From: an uncultured Erysipelotrichaceae bacterium
Lineage (GTDB): Bacteria; Bacillota_I; Bacilli_A; RFN20; CAG-826
Direction of reading: 5' to 3'
DNA: 64,000 bases
Assembly: GCA_947166565.1 (NCBI GenBank)
Contig: CAMVEL010000005.1
Location: forward strand, 21,699-85,698
Shown: positions 51,406-59,263 of the stretch, in pieces
How the letters are laid out: each line of letters begins with the position of its first letter
How positions within the stretch are numbered: position 1 is the stretch's first letter
The notes under the pieces: model-generated
What the model was told of the DNA's origin: nothing
The model's input: only the letters and a program-made list of their open reading frames with translations
Databases searched by the model: none
Made by a program: the position numbers and the translations under genes

Positions 51406-51836
51406 TGGTCACGATTTACACATCGCCTAGCTGCAATTCCTGCAGAAAAGCCAAGAAATGGTTCGACGATAACAAAATCCCGTATCAGACCAAATCGATT
51501 TTCTCCAACGATCTAACTCGCGAGGACTTAATGGAAATCCTCAAGAAGGCGGAGAACGGGACCGACGACATCATCTCCACGAGAAGTAAGATATTCGCGG
51601 AGAAGAACGTCGATTTCGACGATATGACCATCTCCGAACTAATCACCTTCATTTTGGAGAACCCCTCCGTTTTAAAACGTCCCCTTATCGTCGATGACCG
51701 TCGCCTTCAGGTCGGTTATAACGAAGAGGAGATAAGGACCTTCATCCCAAGGGCCCAACGCTTCGCGATGCTAGGGTGCAATAGAACCGATTGCGAGCAT
51801 TATCAAACCTGTCCATCCCATAATAAGGATGACTAA
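51405..51836 (+). CDS. spx: Spx/ArsC-family regulator with Cys-rich tail
   Basis: A 143-residue thioredoxin-like regulator. The N-terminus MVTIYTSPSCNSCRKAKKW holds the redox CxxC (Cys10, Cys13), and RPLIVDDRRLQVGYNEEEIRTF is the Spx signature. Spx binds the RNA polymerase alpha subunit during thiol stress. The C-terminus has an added C-x4-C-x5-C segment (about 124-135), not seen in the classical B. subtilis protein. The start overlaps the pgcA stop by one base, so the genes are coupled. Arsenate reductase activity is a less likely alternative. Confidence 0.88.
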   Translation: MVTIYTSPSCNSCRKAKKWFDDNKIPYQTKSIFSNDLTREDLMEILKKAENGTDDIISTRSKIFAEKNVDFDDMTISELITFILENPSVLKRPLIVDDRRLQVGYNEEEIRTFIPRAQRFAMLGCNRTDCEHYQTCPSHNKDD

Positions 51837-51860
51837 GCCTCTCTCCTAAAAAGTATAGAA

Positions 51861-51920
51861 AAAGGGAAACGGTAATTGCTTTTGAAGCAAATTCACTACC
51901 GTTTCCCTTTGTTTTTATTT
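51861..51920. terminator. Bidirectional branched terminator
   Basis: AAAGGGAAACGGTA pairs perfectly with TACCGTTTCCCTTT (14 bp). Inside lies a second hairpin TTGCTT/AAGCAA. A T-rich tract follows on the plus strand. It separates convergent pgcA-spx and the CYTH gene. Confidence 0.88.
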
Positions 51921-52487
51921 TCCCAAAGCCTTCATGGCCCTTTGGGTTTTGGAGGTATTGGTAAAGACCACAGGGATATCGTTTTCCTTGAATAGCTCCC
52001 CAAGGATCGCCTTGGCCCCACTTAAGGAATTGTATTCGAATTCAACCTCGTAATCGGTTTCGCCTAGATAAGTGTTCCTATCGATTGAAAGGATGCCTTC
52101 TTTCCATTCGACGTCGATTCTATCCGTGGTTAGGGCCGTAAGAATGTGCAAGGAAGCGATATCGATTCCTAACATCTCCAAAAACCTGCTTGTATCTCCT
52201 CTTGGGAAGACCCTATTGTCGCGGAAAGAGAGGAATTTTTCCCTGCTGATCGTGCAGTTTTTCTCCAATAGCCCTTCGGAAAGAGGGGTTTTGAGGGTGA
52301 GTTCGTACATCCCGCCTTTTTCCCTGACTCGTAAAGCAATCCCTTCCTTGGCCAAAACCAAATCATCGGAATCGATGTAATAATTGGTTTGGGTGTAACT
52401 CGGATAGGTCGCGAAACGCCTAACGAGTTTTTTGTAATCTTCTTCGCTTATCAAAGACTTGGCTTCGATTTCAATCGCATTTGCCAT
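51915..52487 (-). CDS. CYTH-domain triphosphatase
   Basis: 190 residues. The CYTH motif EIEAK (ExExK) is near the N-terminus, with YYIDSDD, ALRVREK, ELTLK and YEVEFEY giving the conserved acidic and basic residues of the tunnel fold. Family members hydrolyse inorganic or thiamine triphosphate or make cAMP; triphosphatase is most likely in this lineage. ATG 52487 (MANAIEIEAK) is preferred because GGAGG lies 7 nt before it. An in-frame upstream ATG at 52526 is unsupported. TATAAT occurs at about 52510. Confidence 0.88.
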   Translation of the reverse strand: MANAIEIEAKSLISEEDYKKLVRRFATYPSYTQTNYYIDSDDLVLAKEGIALRVREKGGMYELTLKTPLSEGLLEKNCTISREKFLSFRDNRVFPRGDTSRFLEMLGIDIASLHILTALTTDRIDVEWKEGILSIDRNTYLGETDYEVEFEYNSLSGAKAILGELFKENDIPVVFTNTSKTQRAMKALGK

Positions 52488-52550
52488 GAATTTACCTCCA
52501 CTTAATGGTATTATATCCCTAAGCAAAGATGCTTAGAAAGCAATTATAAG

Positions 52551-52940
52551 ATGGACACCTCATTCAACGAATTCCTCTCTCAAAACGCCTGGTGGCTTGC
52601 CCTTATCGCCGCCTCCTTTATTTTGGTTACGATCCTTGCAATCGTCATACCCTATAACATTGGGAAGAAAAAGAAGGGGCATGTATCGAAAATCGATTAC
52701 AAGAACCCCGAGAAAGTCAAAACCTCCTATTACGAAGCTTTGGGAGGAGAGGATAACCTTATTGAGCATTCGATTGAGGGAAGCCGCATCAAGATCAGAC
52801 TCAACAATTACGATCTCCTCGACAAGGAGAAAATAAAAGAAGCCGGGGTTGACGGCTTCATCAGAATGAGCGACAAGCTCTACCTCGTCGTTAAAAACGA
52901 CGCGGACAAAGTCTATAAGATCCTCTTCGGCGAAGATTAA
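52551..52940 (+). CDS. Membrane-tethered EIIB-like protein lacking catalytic Cys
   Basis: 129 residues. One N-terminal membrane helix (about 14-36), a basic KKKK stop, then a domain that follows the glucose-type PTS EIIB pattern: YEALGGEDNLIEHS, then GSRIKIRL, LDKEKIKEAGVDGFIRMSDKLYLVV. In EIIB the phosphorylated Cys precedes TRLR; at that position here, by hand alignment, there is Glu, so phosphotransfer is not expected. A regulatory or structural role is inferred. No clear Shine-Dalgarno sequence is present. Divergent from the CYTH gene; its 3' end overlaps convergent maf by 4 bp. Confidence 0.8.
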   Translation: MDTSFNEFLSQNAWWLALIAASFILVTILAIVIPYNIGKKKKGHVSKIDYKNPEKVKTSYYEALGGEDNLIEHSIEGSRIKIRLNNYDLLDKEKIKEAGVDGFIRMSDKLYLVVKNDADKVYKILFGED

Positions 52941-53473
52941 CGGATGTGCATGGCGATGTCTTCGGTAGGAAGCCCCATGACGTTATCGAAGCTCCCGACG
53001 ATCCCTTCTATTAGAGGATAATCGTCCTGAATTCCATAAGCCCCAGCTTTATCGAGGGGCTTTTTTGTTTTGATATATTCCCAAATCTGTTCGTCGGTTA
53101 GCTTGTTGAAATGGACTTCCGTCGATACTGTGCGCGTGATTTCCTTCCCTTTTGCTAAATAGGTGTAGCCAGAAAGGACGATTTGTTTATTGCCCGATTC
53201 CTCCTTTAGCATCCTAAAGGCATCCTCTTCGTCAAGAGGCTTGCCCAAGACCTTTCCGTTAAGGACGACCACCGTATCGCAGGCAAGCACCTCATCGTTA
53301 GGGTGCTTCGCAAAAACCGCGTAGGCCTTTTCTTTGCTTAATTCGCCCGGGAGGTCCTTAGCATCAAGAGGCAAGGCGGATTCATCGATATCGGGGACGA
53401 TGATGACAAAGTCATCGATGATCTTCTTAAGGAGTTCTTTCCTCCTTGGGGAAGAGGAAGCAAGGATGAACAT
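52937..53473 (-). CDS. maf: Maf-family nucleoside triphosphate pyrophosphatase
   Basis: 178 residues. It begins FILASSSPRRKELL and contains VLACDTVVVLNGKVLGKP and the Gln/Lys region KAGAYGIQDDYPLIEGIVGS, all Maf signatures. Hydrolyses dTTP/UTP or modified nucleotides and affects septation in Bacillus. It begins 4 bp after the RNase J stop codon, with GGAGG inside the end of the RNase J gene acting as ribosome-binding site. Probably cotranscribed with RNase J. Confidence 0.94.
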   Translation of the reverse strand: MFILASSSPRRKELLKKIIDDFVIIVPDIDESALPLDAKDLPGELSKEKAYAVFAKHPNDEVLACDTVVVLNGKVLGKPLDEEDAFRMLKEESGNKQIVLSGYTYLAKGKEITRTVSTEVHFNKLTDEQIWEYIKTKKPLDKAGAYGIQDDYPLIEGIVGSFDNVMGLPTEDIAMHIR

Positions 53474-53476
53474 CGT

Positions 53477-55141
53477 TTATCTAGCCTCCATGACGACGGG
53501 CACGATCATCGGATGACGTCCGGTCTTACGTTCAATGTAAGCGGAGATCTCCTTACGGAGGGTATGCTTGATTTCGGCATAGGAGGCTCCGGAAGGAAGC
53601 AACCGGTTAAGGGCGTCTTCCGCGCGCATCTGCGAATGCCTTACGACATGGGTATCCGCGGCCGCGGAGAAGCCACGGGCATAGACGATGGGCTTGACCA
53701 CCATCTTCCGATTCTTCTGGTCGATGGTCATCAAAATGGTGACGAGGCCATCGCTTTTGAGGATGGAACGCTCGTTGATGATCGCGTTATTGATCCCATC
53801 GAGGGCGCTGCCATCGAGATAGACGTCATCCGCGGGGACCCTTCCCCCACGGGTGATTTGATGGTCTTGGAGAAGAAGGACGTCGCCATTATCGCAAAGG
53901 TAAACATTTTCTTTTGGTAGACCTAATTGGACGGCGAGCTCGCCATGGAGCTTAAGCATCCTATATTCGCCATGGACCGGCATGAAATGACGCGGGTTGA
54001 CAAGGCGCTGGATAAGACGGAGTTCCTGACGGCAAGGGTGACCCGAGGAATGGAGGGAGAAAGCCAAGGAATTCTGTTTGACGTCGGCCCCCATTTTGAC
54101 GAGGCGGTTGACCAACCTATCGACTAGGGCCCCGTTTCCAGGAATTGGGTTGGAGGAGAAGATGACCGTATCCCCAGGGAAAATCTGGGTATTCTTGTTA
54201 TCTCCGCTGACGAGGCGGGAAAGCGCGGCCATCGGCTCGCCTTGGCTACCGGTGCAGACAATGCAGATATCGCTGTTCTTAAAGCTCCTTAGCATCGTCT
54301 CTTCGATTAGTTCGCTTTCGGGAATCTTGATATAACCATAATCCCTAGCGATGCCGATGACGTTTTTCATCGAACGGCCAAGGATGCAGATTTTCCTCTT
54401 GTGTTCCAAGGCGACTTCGACGACCTGTTGGATACGGTTGATGTTACTGGAGAAGGTCGAAACGATGATACGTCCCGGCGCTTTTTCGAATATCTCCTCA
54501 ACGCCAGCCCTAACCGCGGTTTCGCTTGGGGTATAGCCTTCGAGTTCCGCGTTCGTGGAATCGGCCATGAGAAGATCGACGCCTTCGGATCCCAAACGGG
54601 CCAATTTATCGAGTTCGAAATTAGGACCAACAGGTGTCAGATCAACCTTGAAGTCACCGGTTTCGATGATGCGTCCGTTGGGTGTATCGATGCAGATGCC
54701 AAAGGAATCGGGGATGGAATGGGTGACGCGGAAGAAGGTGACGTCGAAATCATCCGCGATCTTGAATTCGGAATTCTCGTCGTATTCGACGATCTTGACG
54801 GTTTCCTTAACCCTGGCATCCTCTAGTTTATGACGGATGAGGGCCGCCGCTAGACGGGGCGCGTAAATGACGGGGATGACGAGGGTGCGGACAAGGAAAG
54901 GAATGCCACCGATATGGTCTTCATGACCATGGGTGATGAAAAGGGCTTTGATCTTTCCGCGATTGTTCTTCAAATGGGTGTAGTCAGGGATGACGTAATC
55001 AACGCCAGGCAAGGTGGCCGAGGGGAATTTGACCCCGGCGTCAACGAGGATAATCGAGCGATCGGATTCAAAACAATATGTGTTCTTGCCAACTTCTCCT
55101 AAGCCTCCTAAGGCATAGATGGAAATGGGGGCGTTATACAT
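53477..55141 (-). CDS. rnj: Ribonuclease J
   Basis: A metallo-beta-lactamase/beta-CASP RNase for mRNA decay and rRNA maturation. 555 residues from ATG 55141 (MYNAPISIYALGGLGEVG), with AAAGGAGA 9 nt before it. A TTG extension to 55183 is unsupported. Metal-binding FITHGHEDHIGG, the beta-CASP loops (STFSSNINRIQQ; SNPIPGNGALVDRLVN), SGHP and PVHGEYRML are all present. The leader carries two near-identical 16-bp direct repeats, which may serve autoregulation. maf follows. Confidence 0.96.
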   Translation of the reverse strand: MYNAPISIYALGGLGEVGKNTYCFESDRSIILVDAGVKFPSATLPGVDYVIPDYTHLKNNRGKIKALFITHGHEDHIGGIPFLVRTLVIPVIYAPRLAAALIRHKLEDARVKETVKIVEYDENSEFKIADDFDVTFFRVTHSIPDSFGICIDTPNGRIIETGDFKVDLTPVGPNFELDKLARLGSEGVDLLMADSTNAELEGYTPSETAVRAGVEEIFEKAPGRIIVSTFSSNINRIQQVVEVALEHKRKICILGRSMKNVIGIARDYGYIKIPESELIEETMLRSFKNSDICIVCTGSQGEPMAALSRLVSGDNKNTQIFPGDTVIFSSNPIPGNGALVDRLVNRLVKMGADVKQNSLAFSLHSSGHPCRQELRLIQRLVNPRHFMPVHGEYRMLKLHGELAVQLGLPKENVYLCDNGDVLLLQDHQITRGGRVPADDVYLDGSALDGINNAIINERSILKSDGLVTILMTIDQKNRKMVVKPIVYARGFSAAADTHVVRHSQMRAEDALNRLLPSGASYAEIKHTLRKEISAYIERKTGRHPMIVPVVMEAR

Positions 55142-55157
55142 GGCAAAATCTCCTTTC

Positions 55158-55212
55158 CGAATAACCGCCCAAAGAAAGCGCAAAGGTTTCTATGTTCGGA
55201 TAACTGCCCAAA
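55158..55212 (-). repeat. Two direct repeats in RNase J leader
   Basis: CGAATAACCGCCCAAA (55158-55173) and CGGATAACTGCCCAAA (55197-55212), written on the plus strand, agree at 14 of 16 positions. One abuts the ribosome-binding site; the other adjoins a TATATT -10 (55212-55217, minus strand). Confidence 0.6.
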
Positions 55213-55336
55213 ATATACCAATGTTTTTTGACTCTAGGAAGAGCGAGTATTGATGAAAGTGCTTTCTTTGAAAGGGAACGGAAATGCCTCTTTTCGTTGA
55301 CGAGAAAAGAAAACCACGAACAATCGGGGCGTTTCC

Positions 55337-55888
55337 TTAGATTTCAACGGAACCAGGGATTTTCTTGAAAGGATCCTTTTTGTCTATCCTATCGTAGAAG
55401 AGAACCCCGTTGAGGTGATCGATCTCGTGCTGGAGGACGATCGCGTCGTATCCTCTGGCGGTGATCCTGACATAACTGTCGATGAGGGCTTCATAGGCCT
55501 CGACGACGATTTTGAAGTCACGGTATACGTATCCCCTATGCTCGGCATCGACCGATAAGCATCCTTCCCCGGCTAAGAGATAGGCTTTCTTGATGGAATT
55601 GACGACGATCTTCGGGTTGACTAGTTGATGTTCGACGACCGGGTTCTTCTCATCCCCCGTCGGGTAATAGACGACGAGCATCCTTTTCTGGATTCCGATT
55701 TGGGGCGCGGCCAATCCAACGCCTTCACGGCATGAAGGGTGGGCTTTCCGATATTCCTCGTCTTGGGAGAGTTTGAGGTATTCAAGCATCTCGTCGAGGG
55801 TCTTTTTATCCTCTTGGGATAAGGGCATTGGAACGGGCTCGCATTTAAGCCTGATGGAAGGGGAAGAGTCTTTAACGATTTTCAGCAT
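55337..55888 (-). CDS. def: Peptide deformylase
   Basis: Removes the N-formyl group from new proteins. The three motifs are present: GVGLAAPQIG, EGCLSVD (metal Cys) and LQHEIDHLNG (metal His pair). 183 residues from ATG 55888 (MLKIVKDSSP), the common Firmicutes opening; an upstream in-frame start at 55933 has no signal. TATCCT lies 6 nt before the chosen ATG and no Shine-Dalgarno exists, suggesting a leaderless mRNA. Divergent from ylbF. Confidence 0.95.
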   Translation of the reverse strand: MLKIVKDSSPSIRLKCEPVPMPLSQEDKKTLDEMLEYLKLSQDEEYRKAHPSCREGVGLAAPQIGIQKRMLVVYYPTGDEKNPVVEHQLVNPKIVVNSIKKAYLLAGEGCLSVDAEHRGYVYRDFKIVVEAYEALIDSYVRITARGYDAIVLQHEIDHLNGVLFYDRIDKKDPFKKIPGSVEI

Positions 55889-55894
55889 GCCGAT

Positions 55895-55900
55895 AGGATA
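55895..55900 (-). promoter_or_regulatory. -10 box of def, 6 nt from ATG
   Basis: TATCCT on the minus strand, then six bases to the ATG at 55888. The weakest hexamer of the set. Confidence 0.35.
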
Positions 55901-55938
55901 GCATAAAACGTGAATAAAGGCTAAAATTTGCATCGATT

Positions 55939-56307
55939 ATGGAAGAAGCTCTTCGAGAAACCCTATTGACCCTAGCCTCCGCCATGAAAGAAGATCCCCG
56001 TCTTCTTGCCCTTAACGAGATCGATTCTCGTCTTTCGAAGTCGGAAGAAGTGGCGGAATTATCCGAAAAAGCCAAGGAAAAGGTTATGGATTACGCTTAT
56101 AACAGGGACCATTTCGGCGAAGCCTCAGAACTAACCAAGGCCAGCCAGCATGAAGCCTATCTAGCCAAAAAGGCTTTGGATGAGCACCCGTTATCCAAAG
56201 AATACCAAGCCAAATATCGTCCGGTCAGGGAGCTTTACGCGGAAATCGATTACATCATCCTTTCGCCATATCGTGAGAAGCCTCGTTGCGGGAAGGGGTC
56301 CAAATGA
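55939..56307 (+). CDS. ylbF: YlbF-family (RicF-like) protein
   Basis: A 122-residue helical protein of the YlbF/YmcA family. The central helices (LTLASAMKEDPRLLALNEID; YLAKKALDEHPLSKEY) and length match. In Bacillus, YlbF is a subunit of the Ric/Y complex that modulates RNase Y. The gene order ylbF-rsmD-coaD here matches the Bacillus ylbF-ylbG-rsmD-coaD block without ylbG, which strengthens the assignment. It overlaps rsmD by 4 bp. TAAAAT lies 11 nt before the ATG; no ribosome-binding site is seen. Confidence 0.82.
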   Translation: MEEALRETLLTLASAMKEDPRLLALNEIDSRLSKSEEVAELSEKAKEKVMDYAYNRDHFGEASELTKASQHEAYLAKKALDEHPLSKEYQAKYRPVRELYAEIDYIILSPYREKPRCGKGSK

Positions 56308-56849
56308 TTAACGTCATCGGGGGCAAATACCGTTCAAGGGTCCTATCAACCCCGCCTTCATCGACGACCCTTCCAACCAAAAACATGGTGAGGGGTGCCA
56401 TATTTTCCGCTTTGGGTGATTTAAATGGCGCCATCGTTCTTGATTTATTCGCGGGCTCAGGAGCCCTAGGCATCGAGGCTTTGTCTAGAGGGGCCAAAGA
56501 AGCGGTCTTCGTCGATCTTGATAAGGGTGCCGCCCAAGTAGTTAGGGATAACCTTACCAAACTCAAGGAGGAAAACGGCCGCGTTTTGCAAATGGAAGCC
56601 ATTGAGGCCCTGAAACTCCTTGCCAAAGAGAAAAGGCAATTCGATTTGCTTCTTCTCGACCCGCCTTACGCCAACAAGGAAATATACCAGCGTGCCATTG
56701 ATTTCGCTTTGGAAAACGATATGTTTGCAAAGGAAGCCAAAGTCATCGTCGAATACGAGGGCGAAATTCCTCTAGATACATCTTCCTTCCCTTCTAGAAG
56801 GGATTACAAATACGGTTATACCAAGGTAATATATCTGCGAAAGGAATAA
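56304..56849 (+). CDS. rsmD: 16S rRNA (guanine966-N2)-methyltransferase RsmD
   Basis: A SAM-dependent methyltransferase of 181 residues. It opens MINVIGGKYRSR, followed by PTKNMVRGAIFS, the SAM loop LDLFAGSGALGIEALSRG and the catalytic DPPY (LLLDPPYANKE). Start at ATG 56304, with GGAAGGGG about 8 nt before it; the ATGA overlap couples it to ylbF. coaD follows after 5 bp. Confidence 0.95.
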   Translation: MINVIGGKYRSRVLSTPPSSTTLPTKNMVRGAIFSALGDLNGAIVLDLFAGSGALGIEALSRGAKEAVFVDLDKGAAQVVRDNLTKLKEENGRVLQMEAIEALKLLAKEKRQFDLLLLDPPYANKEIYQRAIDFALENDMFAKEAKVIVEYEGEIPLDTSSFPSRRDYKYGYTKVIYLRKE

Positions 56850-56854
56850 AACAC

Positions 56855-57325
56855 ATGAAAATAGCGGTTTATCCTGGGTCCTTCGATCCCATCACCAATG
56901 GGCACATTGCGATTCTCTCCAAGGCTTCAAAGGCCTTCGATAAAGTTATTCTCCTTCTTGCGGCCAACCCCGCCAAAAAGGGAAGGTTCAGCAAGGCAGA
57001 AAGGCTTTCCTTCATGAAGGAAGTCGCGAAGGATTTCCCTAACGTCGAAGTCGATAGCGATGATGGCCTAACCGTCGAATATTGCAGGAAGAAAGGCGCC
57101 TCCTTCATGATTAGGGGACTTCGCGCGGTCACCGATTTCGAATTCGAATTCCAACTTTCCGCGGCCAATAGGTATATTGCCCCGGAAATCGAGATGGTCT
57201 TCTTTATGGCGGATAAGGAAACTTCCTTCATTTCCTCTTCAACCGTCAACGAAATGGCCAATCACGGGGTTGACGTTTCAGGGCTTGTGCCTGCTATCGT
57301 CAATTCTTCCTATAAGGCAAAATAA
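56855..57325 (+). CDS. coaD: Phosphopantetheine adenylyltransferase
   Basis: The penultimate step of coenzyme A synthesis. 156 residues. YPGSFDPITNGHIAIL carries the T/HxGH-type nucleotide-binding motif; SFMIRGLRAVTDFEFE and FISSSTVNEMANHG are the other conserved blocks. GAAAGGAA before the ATG lies at the end of rsmD. Last gene of the ylbF-rsmD-coaD operon, followed by a strong terminator. Confidence 0.97.
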   Translation: MKIAVYPGSFDPITNGHIAILSKASKAFDKVILLLAANPAKKGRFSKAERLSFMKEVAKDFPNVEVDSDDGLTVEYCRKKGASFMIRGLRAVTDFEFEFQLSAANRYIAPEIEMVFFMADKETSFISSSTVNEMANHGVDVSGLVPAIVNSSYKAK

Positions 57326-57339
57326 GCGAAGCATGTATC

Positions 57340-57369
57340 AAAAAAGCGATGGGCGACCATCGCTTTTTA
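57340..57369. terminator. Bidirectional terminator between coaD and ABC operon
   Basis: The stem GCGATGG/CCATCGC with loop GCGA is flanked by A and T runs on either side. Confidence 0.92.
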
Positions 57370-57377
57370 ACTTTTTC

Positions 57378-58505
57378 TTAGGCGAAGAAGGCAGCTGGAT
57401 CAGCTATCTTCTGATAACCTCCGAACGATTGGGGTTTGGCTTTGATCTCGTTATAGAGTTCCTTGCCGTTGAACATCTTGGTGATTTCGTTGGCCTTTTT
57501 CTCCATATCGACATCCTCGAAAAGCGAAGGATAGACGGATTTGGCGCAGAAATAGGTATTCATCAAAGCCGTTTCGACGTTGATGTAATAGGCGTTATAA
57601 GCCATTTGAAGATAGACTTCTCCGTTTTCGAAGGCTTTGCATGAAGAGAAATCGAATCCCTTCCCGCGGATATTCTTCACCGCCGCGGCATCGAAGATCA
57701 TCGTATCCATATCCTTTGATAAGGAAGCGAATTTCTCCTCGTCGATTTTCGCGACCCCAGAAGAAGCGAGATCCTTGGCGACGTTTTCGATGTTGGCTAT
57801 CCTAAAAGGTTCATACGCCCCTGCGGTCATGAATTGATCGGTGGTCCCCCAATTGCCCAAGCCGCAGATATAGGCTTTCTTTTTCTCGGCGATACCCTTG
57901 GTCTTATCGTTAATCTCCTTGATGGAAGAATCATAATAATTGACTAAGGCATTGGCTCTTTCCTCTTTGTTCATGACTTGGCCGATGAGCTTCATGCTCT
58001 TTGACCATAGGTCTTGATCGAGCATGCCACCTTTGCCGAACGCTAAGGTGATTACCGGAACGCCAAGCAAGGTGGAGAGGCTATCCGCCTTATCCTTGTC
58101 TTCATATTCGGAGAAGACGATATCGGGCTTGCAGGAGAGGATCTTCTCCCCTTCCGCGGTTTGGGCGTTAGGTCCCCCAACACCGCAGGAAGGAAGGGTT
58201 TTGTAAATATACCCATTAGCCAAAACATATGGTCTAGCGACCCCATCGAACATCTTCGGACGTTCGGATAGGCTTTCGTTATCGATATCCTCGACCCCCG
58301 CGAGTTTGGAAGATTCCCCGATATAGCTATATAGCCTTAAGGCCCCGGCCCCGATGCAGACGACTTTGTTATAGGCTCCGGCATTGACCTTAACCTTTCT
58401 CCCGACCATATCGGTGACTTCGGTTTCACCCATTTGGCCGGGTGCTCCGCAAGAAGCAAGTATACCGCTAGAGAGCAATACGAAAAGGATGATTTTGTTC
58501 TTCAT
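57378..58505 (-). CDS. Substrate-binding lipoprotein of iron/cobalamin-type ABC importer
   Basis: 375 residues. A lipoprotein signal ends ILASCG (Cys19). The mature part follows the PF01497 (BtuF/FepB/FhuD) pattern: VTDMVGRKVKVN, KVVCIGAGALRLYSYI, PDIVFSEYEDKDKADSLSTLLGVPVITL. Captures an iron chelate, heme, cobalamin or molybdate-like oxyanion outside the cell; the substrate is unresolved. GGAGG lies 7 nt before the ATG. Last gene of a three-gene operon, 4-bp overlap with the ATPase gene. Confidence 0.9.
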   Translation of the reverse strand: MKNKIILFVLLSSGILASCGAPGQMGETEVTDMVGRKVKVNAGAYNKVVCIGAGALRLYSYIGESSKLAGVEDIDNESLSERPKMFDGVARPYVLANGYIYKTLPSCGVGGPNAQTAEGEKILSCKPDIVFSEYEDKDKADSLSTLLGVPVITLAFGKGGMLDQDLWSKSMKLIGQVMNKEERANALVNYYDSSIKEINDKTKGIAEKKKAYICGLGNWGTTDQFMTAGAYEPFRIANIENVAKDLASSGVAKIDEEKFASLSKDMDTMIFDAAAVKNIRGKGFDFSSCKAFENGEVYLQMAYNAYYINVETALMNTYFCAKSVYPSLFEDVDMEKKANEITKMFNGKELYNEIKAKPQSFGGYQKIADPAAFFA

Positions 58506-59263
58506 TGTTTTCCTCCATAAACAAAATATGTTTTTTCGCCATTCATCTTGGCGACTTTTATTCCATAAAGGGAAGAAAGGGATTCCTCATCGAAAATCTC
58601 CTTTCCGCCTTGTTTATGTATTTTCCCGTTTTTCATAAAGGCGAAATAATCGCCGTAATCATAGGCCATGTTGATGTCGTGCATGGAAATAAGGACGGTT
58701 TTCCCTTCGCTTTCCGAAAGGTTCTTGATCAAATCGAGGAGGAGATGACTCGCCCCCATATCGAGGTTCGCGCTAGGCTCATCGAAAACGATGACCTGGC
58801 TATTCGTAGATAGGGCCCTAGCGATCATCACCTTTTGTTTTTCCCCGCCAGATAAAGAGAGGACGTTACGGGAAGCGAATTCTTTTATCCCCATTTTCTC
58901 CAATGCCTCAATAACGCATGCATGGTCCTTTTCTTTTGGCCCGATGGCGAAATGTGGGATTCTACCAAGCATCACGTAATCGTAAACGCTAGAAGGGGCG
59001 AAATCGAAACTTTGGGGGACATAGGAAATGAGTTTGGCCCTATCATTGGCTTTCATTTCTAAGATATCTTTTCCCTCGATTTCTATCTTTCCGGAAATTG
59101 GTTTCATCAAACCCAAAACGCCTTTTAAAAGGGTGGTCTTCCCCGCTCCATTAGGCCCAAGGATGATGCCGATTTGGCTTCCTTTCAAAGAAAATGAGCA
59201 TTTAGAGACGACAGGCGCCTTCTTTTTGTTATAGCCCAAAGAAAGGTCAAGGATTTTGATCAT
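58502..59263 (-). CDS. FecE/FhuC-type ABC ATPase
   Basis: 253 residues. Walker A GPNGAGKTT, signature LSGGEKQKV, Walker B VIVFDEPSANLD and switch His in ISMHDINMA are all present. Drives the FecCD permease encoded upstream. GGGG before the ATG is the ribosome-binding site. 4-bp overlaps on both sides show tight coupling with permease and binding protein. Confidence 0.95.
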   Translation of the reverse strand: MIKILDLSLGYNKKKAPVVSKCSFSLKGSQIGIILGPNGAGKTTLLKGVLGLMKPISGKIEIEGKDILEMKANDRAKLISYVPQSFDFAPSSVYDYVMLGRIPHFAIGPKEKDHACVIEALEKMGIKEFASRNVLSLSGGEKQKVMIARALSTNSQVIVFDEPSANLDMGASHLLLDLIKNLSESEGKTVLISMHDINMAYDYGDYFAFMKNGKIHKQGGKEIFDEESLSSLYGIKVAKMNGEKTYFVYGGKQ

